From: Cycas panzhihuaensis
Taxonomy: Eukaryota > Cycadophyta
Assembly (NCBI GenBank): GCA_023213395.1
Contig: CM041465.1
Coordinates: 4,960,001-5,024,000 of the forward strand
Direction of reading: 5' to 3'
DNA length: 64,000 nucleotides
Shown here in pieces: positions 1 through 9,722 of the stretch (positions are counted from its first letter, which is position 1; each line of letters starts with the position of its first letter). The notes below the pieces were generated by a model. The model was not told the origin of the DNA, searched no databases, and saw only the letters and a list, made by a program, of their open reading frames with translations. The position numbers and the translations under genes are program-made.

Positions 1-421
1 GATTCCACGTTGACGAGGGTACGATTCAAACTCATTGGATGTGTACCGCCACCATTGTGGGTCCCCGAGTATTTTGATCTTGAATCCAGATTCATTTTCC
101 ACGCGGGCCTTGAAAGCTTGAAACATAGAAAAAGCTTCATCTTTCTTTGCAAGAAAAGCAACCCATACTTTCTTGGTAAAATCATCAATGAAAGTAATAT
201 AGTACCATACATTTGATAGAAGGGATGGGCATAGGACCGCATATATCTGAGTGTACAAGCTGCAAAGGTTGGGTAGATTTCCACTGACTACGACGAAAGG
301 GTTGTCTTTGAGATTTAGCAATAATACATGCTTCACATTTAAAGGGCTTGGAGGGGAACTTAGGCAAACCAGGAAGAGTGTCTTGTAGTTCTCTTAAACG
401 ATCAATTTTGATATGGCCCAT
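1..421 (-). pseudogene. copia A integrase, N-terminal part (frameshifted)
   Basis: This is the integrase zinc-binding region and the start of the catalytic core, which inserts retrotransposon cDNA into the genome. From 421 downward it reads the HHCC region (MGHIKIDRL, then CEACIIAKS) and the core start LVHSDICGPM, which carries the first catalytic Asp. A frameshift near 190 moves to the frame with ITFIDDF, KVWVAF and the second-Asp region followed by YTSNEF. The Glu of the D-D-E triad is outside the window. The same segment is seen in C at 9290-9720. Homology is clear, and the reading frame is broken. Confidence 0.8.
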
Positions 422-885
422 ACGAGCATGCCATAGAGTTGCTTGGGACGACTTTTGAGGAGTCGTGGTTGTGGTAAAACAAATTCATCATCAACATAGT
501 TGACTTCAGAGGATGGTGAGCCAGTTAGGCGGAAAAGTTTACCATCAAGAATTCCGGTCATAACCACAGCATTTGAAGGAGGGTGAATGACACGAGAGAG
601 TTTGATTGTTTGCGGTTACACTCGGATCAAATCCACGAGAGACAAGGGTGGACAGGGAGGCGATTCGCCCAGGCGAGGAATATATAAAACATCAACAAGT
701 GTAAAATCTGGAAGGCACGGGAGTTTCAGCAAACTGCTCCAAGTCCTTCGATGGCCGAGATGATTTGTCACCATGTGTACAACACCACGAACTTGAGTCA
801 AAATCTTGAAAGAATCTGGCGATGACAAGTCATGTGTTGTGTTGCTCCAGTATCCATGATCCATGATGAAGTATTTGAGGTAGCA
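422..885 (-). pseudogene. copia A protease and linker (degenerate)
   Basis: The retropepsin active site is legible on the minus strand at about 840-873 as WIMDTGATQHMTC, with DTGA the catalytic motif. Downstream, toward lower coordinates, a short piece resembles the usual protease strand before the integrase (VDVLYIPRL). Frameshifts separate it from gag upstream and integrase downstream. The protease would cleave the Gag-Pol polyprotein within virus-like particles. No intact frame remains. Confidence 0.7.
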
Positions 886-2033
886 CTATTTGCAACTCCA
901 AGTGGTGAAGGTAAAGTGAATAAGCATAGCCACAATGAGCCTCAATATACTTAGTGGATCTATCAACAACATTTGATGAAGTGGTCCCAATTCTTTGAAG
1001 GTGTGCATGAGCAAATTGCGTTCCACCAAAAGCATCTTCAAAAGAAGTATTATCAACATTATGTGCACCATGGCGCTGTTGATAACTTGGTAGTTTGTTG
1101 GTGGTAGTTCTGCAATTTTGGCATAATGTCCTCTTCTATTACACCTTTGGCACATGATTGTTTGATTTCGGTCAAGTATTAGACGGTGGATTGTCTCGAT
1201 TCTTGGATCTAGGTCCATGTTGATTATTTTGCCCTTGGCCTTGAGACTGTTTTTGTTGGAATTGAGGAGCCTGTTGACTAAGAGGACGTTGTCCTTGTTG
1301 TCTACCTCTTCCTCTTCCTCGGAAATTACCACCTACGAGAGTATTGACCTTGATTTTGGTGTAACAAAGATCTTCTTCCACTTCAAAAGCAACATCAATT
1401 GGATCGATGTAGTGGCAAAGTGTATCAAAGGTCTTATCAAATTCAATGAACTTATCGCAAGATCCTCAAAGTTTAGGGTCTTTAAAGTTCCACCTGGATT
1501 GAAGACTCCCAATAGATTTTTATAATGGGATATGGAGACATGATGAATCAAGAAAGCCCATGTAATGCATTGAGTTTTAAAATCTTTATCAATGGCTTGC
1601 TTGATTGGACGAAGGAGATTGATTGTCTCACTTGCATGTCCTTTTGCATTTTCAATTTGTTCATCTTGACACTAAGTGAACAAATTCTAAGTCCGATTTA
1701 GTGTCAAAGTTCTTCTTAAGAACTTCAAGAACTTTCCATGTCAGTATCATGTACACTTCATCAATGAGATTATGCGAGGAATAATCGGTGACAAGCGATA
1801 TCCACGGATTTTATCATCATCAAGTTCCCATTGGCGTTTAGCTACGGCTTGATGGGAGCGGTTGGAGCACCTCCTCAAGCGGTTGTGGTAGTCAGCAATG
1901 CAGTGGTGTAGGTTGTAAGTGATCTCTCCATAGACCTTCATACTTTGCGGCATTTCGACACCATGAACCACATGTCCCAATTTTCTTTCCCTTTTAGAAT
2001 GCGGTTCACATTTTGCTTGAATTGTGAAGACAT
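886..2033 (-). pseudogene. copia A gag with zinc knuckle
   Basis: This is the Gag capsid and nucleocapsid region. The start codon at 2033 opens MSSQFKQNVNR followed by KGKENWDMWF, nearly identical to copy B at 4765 and close to copy C at 7690. The zinc knuckle CQRCNRRGHYAKNC, which binds genomic RNA, lies near 1120-1160 but is split over two frames. Frameshifts occur near 1960, 1740, 1550 and 1330. Gag packages element RNA, and this copy could not encode it. It runs directly into the protease at about 880. Confidence 0.75.
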
Positions 2034-2198
2034 TGTGTCTTTTTAGAAGGAAGAAATGAACAAGGGACTATAAAAGTGATGGTAATAAATGACCGATCAC
2101 TATTTACAAATGGGAAATGTAATGAAGTAGTGTAGAAGAAGGAAGAAGAAGTGAGAATGGTTGCTCAAAGATGAAGGGAGCAACTTAGAGAAAAGTCA

Positions 2199-2330
2199 CC
2201 AACACTTGTGACAAATATTAACCCCGACGCAGGAATATGAGAAGAACTATGATAAAATTGGCCACTAACACTTGTGGCCAATATTAACCTGATGCAGAGG
2301 AATATGAGAAGCACTATGATTGTGATTACA
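2199..2330 (-). repeat. leader tandem repeat, two ~69-bp units (copy A)
   Basis: Two diverged copies of the unit carrying AACACTTGTG, ATATTAAC and GAATATGAGAAG lie upstream of the A gag start. The same unit is present three times upstream of gag in copy B (4405-4593), and one decayed unit is suggested in C near 7595-7615. Copy number therefore varies between family members. Confidence 0.75.
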
Positions 2331-2426
2331 CTATGGATCACTTTTACAAATAAGTAAGTGATCAATATACAAGATTAGGCCAATGTAGAAGTTGACATCA
2401 TTAGGTTTACACAACTTGAAGCTCGA

Positions 2427-2969
2427 ATGTAGGATGCGTAATCAACCCAATAACCTCTAACTTGTGTCCAACGTGTAGTTGAGGTTGTTGAAGGATGCCT
2501 AGGCTTCTAGTAGAATTAATTTGGCCTTCACCCGCGATACCGCATAATCGTGCTTGGTGATGAAATCCAAGTCACAACGGAGCCAGTACTCCCAATCCTC
2601 ACCCAGTTCACCAATGAGCGACTATATACCTCCTCTAAAGAGTGGTACGTGCATACCCATGGCTATAGCGGATATTGGATCGGGTATATTTTAATCTTGT
2701 ATTAAAGTTTCGGTTTTCGGTTGGTTATCGGGATGATCCCGATTGAGGCACGATGGTATGGCTAACCAAACCTCACCAATATTAGGTTTAGTCGGACCCA
2801 ACTTGAAACCGACACCTCCTTTATGGCACGGCATTACGCCAACCAAGGTATCTCAACCTTGGCGAGTGTGTGAACAGTACAAGATGGCGGAAAATAGCGT
2901 CGTGATCGTTCCTTTTAGGAAGAGTGAAAAGATTATCGAATTGCATCAAACGACATTTAACCGAAAATA
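2427..2969. repeat. arm 1 of a ~540-bp inverted repeat
   Basis: This stretch matches the reverse complement of 6892-7440 over its whole length with scattered substitutions and indels. Both arms lie upstream of gag in their own element (A on minus, C on plus), so the inverted repeat is explained by two family members in opposite orientation sharing a leader or LTR-like 5' region. No recognisable protein was found in it. Confidence 0.8.
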
Positions 2970-4021
2970 ATGCTTGCTTGTAGTGCTTTTGATGTGCTTG
3001 CTTGAAGTGTCTTTGGAGTGCTTGCTTTGAGTGATTTTAGAGTCTTTGAAATGCAATGCTCAATAAGTGAGTGAGGACAGGATATTGCTCGATCCGGTGT
3101 TTTTTCTCACTTTTACAATGGGCTTTTAAGCCTTATAAAAAGGAAGAAATTTTCTTCATTTTTTTTTTTTTTTTTTTTGTTAATACAAAAAAAAGTACTC
3201 TTCACTAAATCTGCAATAACTTTCTCCCACGATGTCGAAATGGAGTGACGATTTTTGTCTTGCAAACTAGACTCGAGCTTCATCTTTAGAAAGTGGAATC
3301 AGTCCAAATGAGTTGGAACATTTTTACCCATAAAGTTAGGAAATTATATTTTTCGAATTCTTACTAAAATAAGCTGCTGTTCACTAAAACAAGAATAACT
3401 TCCTCATCTGGCATCCAAATTAGGTGCGGTTTTGTCTGGAAAGTAGACTCGAGCCCCATCTTTGACAATTGGAATCACTTCAATTGGATCTCTGTAGAAG
3501 ATTTTGCGAGACACGTGAAGTTCAAGAATCAAATTGAATTTCTGCGAAATTTCAGCTTCTAATCTCTCATTAACACATGATACCATATGAAATTTCCATC
3601 ATTTTTGATCACGGGATCCCAATATGGGCAAGGTGAGAGCATACAATGATAGATATTTTAAATGGCTCAAAATTCTTTAAAAATGGGTAAAACTCCCTTA
3701 CAATCATTCTTCTAAATCTTTGGAAAAATTTGTGACATTTCCCTTGTTAAATGGACAAAAAGGGAAAAGAAAAGAAGAATGGGATAGCATGAATGGCAAA
3801 GGATTGGAATCCTTGGGCCTTACAACTCCTTGTATTATGCTTCCAAACGCAAAAGAGAAAGGAAAGGAAAACAATACAAAATATGCTATCATAATAACTT
3901 GAAAATATTTCTAAATTCACTTTCACAATCTCCTTCACCACATGGATTGTGGGGAGAAGGAAGTGATGGCTCCATTGCAAGTGCAAGTGGGGAATATGAA
4001 GGAAGCAAGCTCGATACCACA
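2970..4021 (-). other. non-coding stretch: repeats, poly-T tract, leader of element M
   Basis: No gene is recognised here. From 2971 to about 3040 a short degenerate repeat based on TGCTTGCTTG and AGTGYTTTTG occurs about three times. A run of about 20 T lies near 3159-3178. From 3201 to 3560 two diverged units about 179 bp apart share TTCACTAAA, RATAACTTYCTC and AGACTCGAGC. From about 3600 to 4008 the sequence is A/T-rich and appears to be the untranslated leader of the minus-strand element whose LTR is at 4022-4319. Confidence 0.4.
3201..3560. repeat. two diverged ~179-bp repeat units
   Basis: Unit 1 begins at 3201 and unit 2 at 3380. Both carry, in order, TTCACTAAA, ATAACTTYCTC, a G/A-rich stretch, AGACTCGAGC, CATCTTT and GGAATCA. 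The match is clear in blocks and poor between them. These look like internal non-coding repeats of a retrotransposon leader or spacer. No coding frame runs through both units. Confidence 0.55.
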
Positions 4022-4319
4022 TGAAAAGAGTGGATCTATCCTTCATCTCCATGCACTAAACACAAAGGCAAACATGGGAGCAAGAGAGACTTGAGAGAAA
4101 GAAAGTAGCTCTCACAAAATGGGGAGGTAAAGAATGAATCTCCTCCATTGAGCTTTACTTTTATATTGAGAGAGGGAGCATTTGGGTTAGGTGAAATGAA
4201 ATTACACATAATGCACATGAAAGTGCATTTCACTTAAGTGATCTAATTTAAAGTTCACTTAAGACCCTTTTTCGAAATAATCAACTAATGTAATGACCTT
4301 ATGTCATTAACCCTTTTCA
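4022..4319 (-). repeat. LTR of element M (minus), with PBS at 4009-4019
   Basis: On the minus strand this begins TGAAAAGGG and ends TTTTCA. Two bases later comes TGGTATCGAGC, a one-base variant of the initiator-Met primer binding site. A TATA-like AATATAAAAG lies about 175 bp into it, as expected for an LTR promoter. It shares short motifs (CACTTAAGTGAAATG, GTAATTTCAT) with the LTR of element C at 10556. The upper boundary is set only by where homology to the B leader begins, and no partner LTR was found. Confidence 0.5.
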
Positions 4320-4404
4320 ATGATGTCAAGGTCCACATTGGCCTACAATCTTGTCTATTGATCACTTACTTACTTGTAAAAAGTGATCCATAGTGTAATC
4401 ACAA

Positions 4405-4593
4405 TCATAGTGCTTCTCATATTCTTGCTGCGTCAAGTCAATATTTACCACAAGTGTTAGTAGCCAATTTTCATCATAGTGCTTCTCATATTCCTGTTGC
4501 GTCAAGTTAATATTTTCCACAAGTGTTAGTGGCCAATTTTCATCATAGTGCTTCTCATATTCCTGCTGTGTCAGGTTAATATTTATCACAAGT
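4405..4593 (+). repeat. leader tandem repeat, three ~69-bp units (copy B)
   Basis: Three near-identical units run head to tail, each with ATAGTGCTTCTCATATTC, a CTGYTGYGTCA core and ACAAGTGTTRGTGGC. The spacing of 69 bp is a multiple of three, so an open frame crosses all three units on the minus strand. That frame is antisense to the element and is probably fortuitous. Copy A has two units. Confidence 0.85.
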
Positions 4594-4764
4594 GTTGGTG
4601 GCTTTTCTCTAAGTTGCTCCCTTCAACTTTGAGCAACCATTCTCACTTCTTCTTCCTTCTACTACACTGCTTCATTGCATCTCCCATTTGTAAACAGTGA
4701 TTGATCATTTATTTCCAGCACTTTTATAGTCCCTTGTTCATTTCTTCCCTTCTCAAAAGACACC

Positions 4765-5771
4765 ATGTCTTCGCAGTTCAAGCACAATGTGAACTGCATT
4801 CTTAAAGGGAAAGAAAATTGGGACATGTGGTTCACTGGTGTCAAAAATGCTACAAAGTATGAAGGTCTTTAGAGAGATCACTTGCAACTTACACCATTTG
4901 TTGTTGCTACAACTACCACAGCTACTTCTGGAGGAGCTACTCCAACTGTTGCCACTAAAGCTGCAGCCAAACGCCAATGGAAACTTCATGATGATAAAAC
5001 CCGTGCAGGGATACTTCTTGTCACTGATTATTCCCTGCATAATCTCATTGATGAAGTTGTACATGATACACATGGAAAGTTCTTGAAGTTCTCAAGAAGA
5101 ACTGTGACACTAAATAAGATTTAAAATTTATTCACTTAGTGCTAAAGACGAACAAATTGAAAATGCAAAAAGGGCACGCAAGTGAGACAATCAATCTCCT
5201 TCATCCAATCAAGCAAGCCATTAATAAAGATTTCAAAACTCAATGCATTACATGGGCTTTCTTGATTCACTCATGTCTCCATATCCCAGATTACAAAAAT
5301 CTACTGGGAAGTCTTCAATCTAGTGGCACTTTGAAGACCCTAAACTTTGAGGCTCTTGCTGATAAGTTCATCGAATTTGATAAGAACTTTGATACCAACT
5401 TTGCCACTACATCAGATCCAGTCGATGTTGCTTTTGAAGTGAAAGAAAATCTTTTCTATACCAAAAATCAAGGTCAATACTTTCGCAGAGGTGGTAATTC
5501 TGCGGAAGAGACAGAGGTAGACAACACGGACAACGTCCTCAAGGTCAATAGGCTCCTCAACTCCAACAAAAACAGTCTCAAGGCCGAGGCCAAAATAATC
5601 AACCTAGACCCAGATCCGGCAATCAGAGACAATCCAACCAGCCCAATACTTCTTATGGGACTGAAAATCAAACAATTGTATGCCAAAGGTGTAATAGAAA
5701 AGGACATTATGCCAAAAATTGCAGAACTGCCACCAACAAACTACCAAGTTATGAACAGCGCCATGGTGCAC
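4765..5771 (+). pseudogene. copia B gag with zinc knuckle
   Basis: The ATG at 4765 opens MSSQFKHNVNC then KGKENWDMWFTGVKN, matching A and C. An in-frame stop follows at about 4870 and the frame changes before 4920. A longer frame from 5139 to 5819 carries the UBN2-like gag core (TQCITWAFLIHS, IPDYKNLLGSL, LNFEALADKFIEFDKNF). The zinc knuckle CQRCNRKGHYAKNC lies at about 5677-5720 in a different frame from that core. The coding region is then cut at 5771 by the inserted LTR pair. Gag would form the particle and bind RNA, and this copy cannot. Confidence 0.8.
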
Positions 5772-6041
5772 TGTAATGACCCCACACTATATGTAATAGA
5801 GTATAAGGTTAAGGGTTAAGGAGGATAAGAATATGGGATTGGGTAGCTTAGCGGCAAAATAATATAATAATGTGTGGCCCTCTTATAAATAGGGCATCCC
5901 CCATCTTATGTAAGACAAGCTTGATATATTTGAATATAATCTATTAGGGTTTGCTTAGGCGCCCCTTTTGGTGATCTTTTGGTGATCTGTTTTGTCTTCT
6001 AGCCTCTTTTCCTTTGATCTTGTGGTTCTGAGGTTGGCACA
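5772..6041 (+). repeat. solo LTR (plus) followed by PBS
   Basis: It begins TGTAATGACC and ends GGTTGGCACA, giving TG...CA ends. A TATA-like CTTATAAATAGG lies near 5880. Four bases after its end TGGTATCAGA (6046-6055) resembles the initiator-Met primer binding site. It is therefore a 5' LTR with the start of an internal region, but the rest of that element is missing. It differs in sequence from the minus-strand LTR at 6197-6440. Confidence 0.6.
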
Positions 6042-6196
6042 TGTGTGGTATCAGAAATGACTTTGTAAACTCTTCAACAAGATTGCTAATCCTCTAGTGA
6101 TATCGTGTCTTCATCACCTACAGTAAATATGGAGGAAACCGAAAACGTTGCCCTTCTTTTAGCTCTGAATGGATCAAAGCTGGCTCTGATACCACC

Positions 6197-6440
6197 TGTT
6201 ACATGCTTATCCTGTAACCAAATCAATATAAAGAAATATATAGAGAAATAAAAGAAATAAGATGAAAGAAGAAGGTAGGGTTCCGAAGAACATCCATTAA
6301 CATATCATTGTATCATATTCTCCTCTTTACAATAGAGTGGGGTATATATAACACTCACCTCCATATTATTATATTCCTACCTTTATATCAACCAATCCTA
6401 TTAATCCTCATATGATGGAGGGTCATAGCCCTCTCTAACA
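6197..6440 (-). repeat. solo LTR (minus) followed by PBS at 6182-6194
   Basis: On the minus strand it begins TGTTAGAGAGGG and ends CATGTAACA, then GG and TGGTATCAGAGCC, a good initiator-Met primer binding site. It faces the plus-strand LTR at 5772-6041 across about 155 bp, so two 5' LTR/PBS ends point at each other with no gag or pol between. A short frame on the plus strand at 6129 (MEETENVALLLALNG) is probably fortuitous. Confidence 0.6.
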
Positions 6441-6784
6441 TGTTTGAAGATGCTTTTGGTGGAATGCAATTTGCTCATGCACACCTTCAAAGAATTGGGA
6501 CCACTTTATCAAATGTTGTTGATAGATCCATTAAGTATATTGAGGCTCATTGTGGCTATGCTTATTCACTTTTGCCTTCACCACTTGGAGTTGCAAATAG
6601 TGCTACCTCAAATACTTCATCATGGATCATGGATACTTCCATGATCCAAGCTCATTGTGGCTATGCTTATTCACTTTTGCCTTCACCACTTGGAGTTGCA
6701 AATAGTGCTACCTCAAATACTTCATCATGGATCATGGATACTTTCATGATCACTTTTGCCTTCACCACTTGGAGACTTCATTGA
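6441..6784 (+). pseudogene. copia B gag-protease junction with in-frame duplication
   Basis: After the insertion the B element resumes with sequence matching A (EDAFGGMQFAHAHLQRIG) and reaches the protease start TSSWIMDT. Here the catalytic DTGA is lost. Instead a 105-bp block repeats in frame, ending again at SSWIMDT, after which the homology decays. The resulting 114-residue open frame is a fragment and not a working gene. It lies directly upstream of the leader of element C. Confidence 0.75.
6546..6755 (+). repeat. 105-bp tandem duplication inside copia B
   Basis: The block starting CTCATTGTGGCTATGC at 6546 recurs at 6651 almost unchanged, including GGATCATGGATACTT at its end. The unit is 105 bp, exactly 35 codons. 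The near identity of the two units means the duplication is recent relative to the decay of the element. Confidence 0.9.
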
Positions 6785-6891
6785 GTGCCACTTGGGCACA
6801 TAGAGTGCCATTTTGGCACTAGGTGGACACGTCATCACTACACTTGGACACGGCAACAACACTTAGGTGGAGCATTTACATTCATTTACAC

Positions 6892-7689
6892 TCAGTTTTC
6901 AGTTATTTTTACATGACATTCGAAAACAAGAGCACTTTCCTTAAAACCAACTCATCTCGACGACTTTATACCGCCAGTTCTTGACTTGTGCACATACTCG
7001 CCTTGGTTGAAATAGACCAAGGTTGGCCGAAGTCCAGGCCCTAAGGGAGGTGTGAGTTTCATACTGGGTCTGGTCATAACCGGTATAGTGGTGGAGGGAT
7101 AGGTTAGCCATACCTACGGCCTCCAATCAGGGATTATCCTGATAACCATCCGGGAAAACTGAAAACCCTTAATCAAGATAATTAATTTAGCTGGGCCAAT
7201 ATCCGTCATAGTCGTGGGACATGCATGTACTTCTCTTTGGAGAGTATATCGCTGCTCATTGGTGAACTGGGTGAGGCCGTGATTACACTGGCTCCACATT
7301 TACTTGATTTCATCACCAAGGAACAGTGCGGGTATCGCGGGTGAAGGCCATTAATTACGTATACTAGAAGCCCCTTAGGCATCGACACCTCACCTTTGGA
7401 TACAAGTTAGAGGTTTGGGTTTGTTACACATCCTACATCACTTTGGTTATCGGTTGTGTGCACCCACATGCCGAGCTTCTATATAGGCCTTCTCACTTAT
7501 CTTGATTAGATCACTTACATCACATACTTATTTGTGATCTCTTTGCTTCCACATCTTACATTGCATTACATCATTATTCCCATTGCGTCGGGTAGACTGT
7601 CACAAGTGTCGGTGACTCCACCTTCTTCTACTTAGTGCATTTTCCTACACATTTATATACATCACTCTTATTCATCTTTTCACACCACC
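6892..7689 (+). repeat. 5' region of element C; 6892-7440 is arm 2 of the inverted repeat
   Basis: Bases 6892-7440 match the reverse complement of 2427-2969. The remainder, 7441-7689, has a TATA-like CTATATAGG near 7480 and one decayed copy of the leader repeat unit (ACAAGTGTCGGTGACT). This could be an LTR promoter plus leader, but no TG...CA pair or PBS could be placed. No protein-coding frame is supported. Confidence 0.55.
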
Positions 7690-8727
7690 ATGTCGACCAA
7701 CTTCAAGCGGAATGTGAACTGTATGCTAAAGGGAAGGAGAATTGGGATCTATGGTTCACGGAGTTAAGAACGCGACCAAGTATGAGGGACTCGGCTGGAC
7801 CACTTGGAGCCAACCAGATAGTACTGCGACCGACACCACACCGCGAGTGGTGGCACACCTCCGGCTCCTCACGCTCATAATCCGCCGGCGGCGGTGGATC
7901 ATTGAAGACGAGGAAGATCGAGGCGGGGATCCCGCTAGTTCTGATTACTCCTTGCACAACCCGATCGATGACACGCAGACGACATCTTGTCTTCAAGGTC
8001 CTCGAAGTCCTCAAAAGAAACTTTGATACTCGATCAGACTTGGAGTTTGTTCATATGGCATTGAAGATGAACAAGATGCGAATGTAGAAAGGGCGAGCAC
8101 ATGAAACTATCAATGCTCTTCACCCCATTAAACAGGCCATTGATAGGGATTTTAAGACCCAATGCATAACTTGGGCCTTCCTAATTCAATCTAGTCTGCA
8201 TGTTCCTGATTATAAAACACGCTAGGAAATCTTGATCATCGGCACATGAAGACCCTCAACTTCGAAGCATTAGCTGAGAAGTTTATTGAACATGACAAGA
8301 CCTTCACTACTAGCTTCCCACTTTCGATTCAACTCCTAATGCGACCTTTGAAGGCGACATGGACGAGGAACTATACTACACCAAACAACAAGGTCAATCT
8401 TCACGGAGGAAGAAGAGGTCGTGGAAGAGGCGGGGAAAGCAACAGGGACAACAAAGAAAGGCAACAACAAGGTCGAACAAAACAATAGTCAAAAGGCCCA
8501 ATCGAGAGGCCCAAACAACAATGCTCCCACGTGTCAAAGGTGTAACAAGAAAGGACACCTTGCAAAAGATTGCCGCATTGACTACAATGCATTGCCTCGT
8601 CATCAACAACGGCAACATCAAGCCCACAATGTTGATGAGAGTCATGATGACTTATTTGCGGTGCAAATCTCATTGAGGCACGTATTCAACAAAGCAGGAA
8701 GCATCCACTTCATCTATTGCTTCTAGA
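7690..8727 (+). pseudogene. copia C gag with zinc knuckle
   Basis: The start at 7690 reads MSTNFKRNVNCMLKG, then shifts frame to ENWDLWF and again to NATKYEGLGW. Later parts are HPIKQAIDRDFKTQCITWAF near 8125-8185 and the knuckle CQRCNKKGHLAKDC at about 8535-8576 followed by RIDYNALP. At least five frameshifts or stops separate these pieces. Base composition is more G/C-rich than in A and B, especially at 7780-7930. Gag would bind and package RNA, and this copy is dead. Confidence 0.75.
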
Positions 8728-9290
8728 CCTAAGAGGTACATCGAGGCACACGTAGGCTGACCATTTGTCGCCTTGATTCGCCACTACCTCGACCACTTGA
8801 TGTGCAAATCTTGCATCAACATCATCATCGACCGGGTTATGGATACGGGAGCTACCCAAGACATGACTTGTCACCGGGACTTCTTCGTGATTTTGATTCG
8901 AGAGGTCACCGAGTAGTACACATGGCCGATAAGTCGACACAACTTTGCTCAAGGCATGGGCTCTATATGCCTAAAGCTCCTGTGCCCCGCCCAATTTTAC
9001 TTTAAAAGATGTCTTGTATATTCCCCATCTCAAACAAAACCTTCGTCGTTATCCACACTTGTCTCCGTGGATTCGACACGAGTGTCACTAATGATCAAGT
9101 TCTTAGTGTTATTCACCCGCCTTCATGTTCGTGGTAATGACCGGAAACTTGAAGGTAAGCTATTTAGACCGATTTGGAACCACATTGTCTTCTTCCGCAT
9201 ACCAAGTTGTTGCCCCCATCTGTGTCGTGGAAGAACTTGCATATAATGTCACATTGACTCATTCCAAGCTGTCCCTAGAAGCTCTTTGGC
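8728..9290 (+). pseudogene. copia C protease and linker
   Basis: The protease motif is present as MDTGATQDMTCHRDF at about 8838-8880, which keeps the catalytic DTGA. The rest of the domain and the pre-integrase linker are spread over several frames (PAQFYFKR near 8990, VVMTGNLKV near 9130). The order and spacing match copy A on the minus strand. No continuous frame remains. Confidence 0.65.
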
Positions 9291-9722
9291 ATGCTCTCAT
9301 GGGCCACGTCAAACTTGATCGGCTTAAGGAAATCTCTCATTCTACTCCGTGCGCTTGATTTTCCTCTAAGCCATTCAAATGTGAAGCTTGCATTATTGCC
9401 AAATCCTGAGACGACCATTTCCCCAGAGTCAATGGAAAGCCGGTCAACCTCTTGAATTAGTACACTCAAACATCTGTGGGCCTATGCCTATCCCTTCTCT
9501 CACAAGGAAGAGGTACTATATTACATTTATTGATGACTTCACTCGAAAGGTATGGGTGACCTTTCTCAAATCAAAAGATGAAGCATTCACAGTATTCAAG
9601 GCATTCAAGGCTCTCACAGAGAAGGAATCTGGATATCAACTGAAGTGTCTCAGGACTGACAATGGTGGCGAATACACTTCAAATGAATTCAAAGACTTCT
9701 TATGTCAGCAGGGGATCAAGAC
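9291..9722 (+). pseudogene. copia C integrase, truncated
   Basis: This reads the HHCC domain (ALWHALMGHVKLDRL, CEACIIAKS, with a stop and frameshift between) and the catalytic core from LELVHSNICGPMPIP through [15 protein letters not shown] to LRTDNGGEYTSNEFKDF. The first catalytic residue appears as Asn (HSN where family members have HSD). The second is the Asp of RTDNGGE. The frame ends at LCQQGIK, where the sequence jumps to RNase H. The Glu of the D-D-E triad is deleted. Confidence 0.85.

Larger units (their letters stand above)
1..2985 (-). mobile_element. Ty1/copia element A, 5' two-thirds, cut by window edge
   Basis: This is a degenerate copia retrotransposon on the minus strand. Reading from high to low coordinates it holds a leader, gag, a zinc knuckle, protease and the start of integrase, and it then runs off the window at base 1. 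The order gag-protease-integrase is that of Ty1/copia. Its gag start matches those of elements B (4765) and C (7690), so the three are one family. No LTR or primer binding site was found for this copy, so its 5' limit is set only by homology to the leader of element C (to about 2969). RT and RNase H, if present, lie outside the window. Confidence 0.8.
4320..6784 (+). mobile_element. Ty1/copia element B, truncated after protease
   Basis: This is a plus-strand copy of the same family as A and C. It keeps part of the leader with a three-unit repeat, gag from 4765, the zinc knuckle and the start of protease, then stops near 6784. A 669-bp foreign insertion (5772-6440) splits gag just after the zinc knuckle. 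About 20 bp of the original sequence are missing at the insertion point when compared with copy A. No integrase, RT or LTR is present. The copy is non-functional. Confidence 0.75.

Noticed and set aside
4362-4589. 75-residue frame with a perfect internal 23-residue repeat
   Set aside because: It is antisense to element B and created by the 69-bp nucleotide repeat; no evidence that it is translated.
6892-7440. Inverted repeat as a hairpin transposon or MITE
   Set aside because: The arms are shared leader regions of elements A and C in opposite orientation, with another element between them; no terminal features of a DNA transposon.
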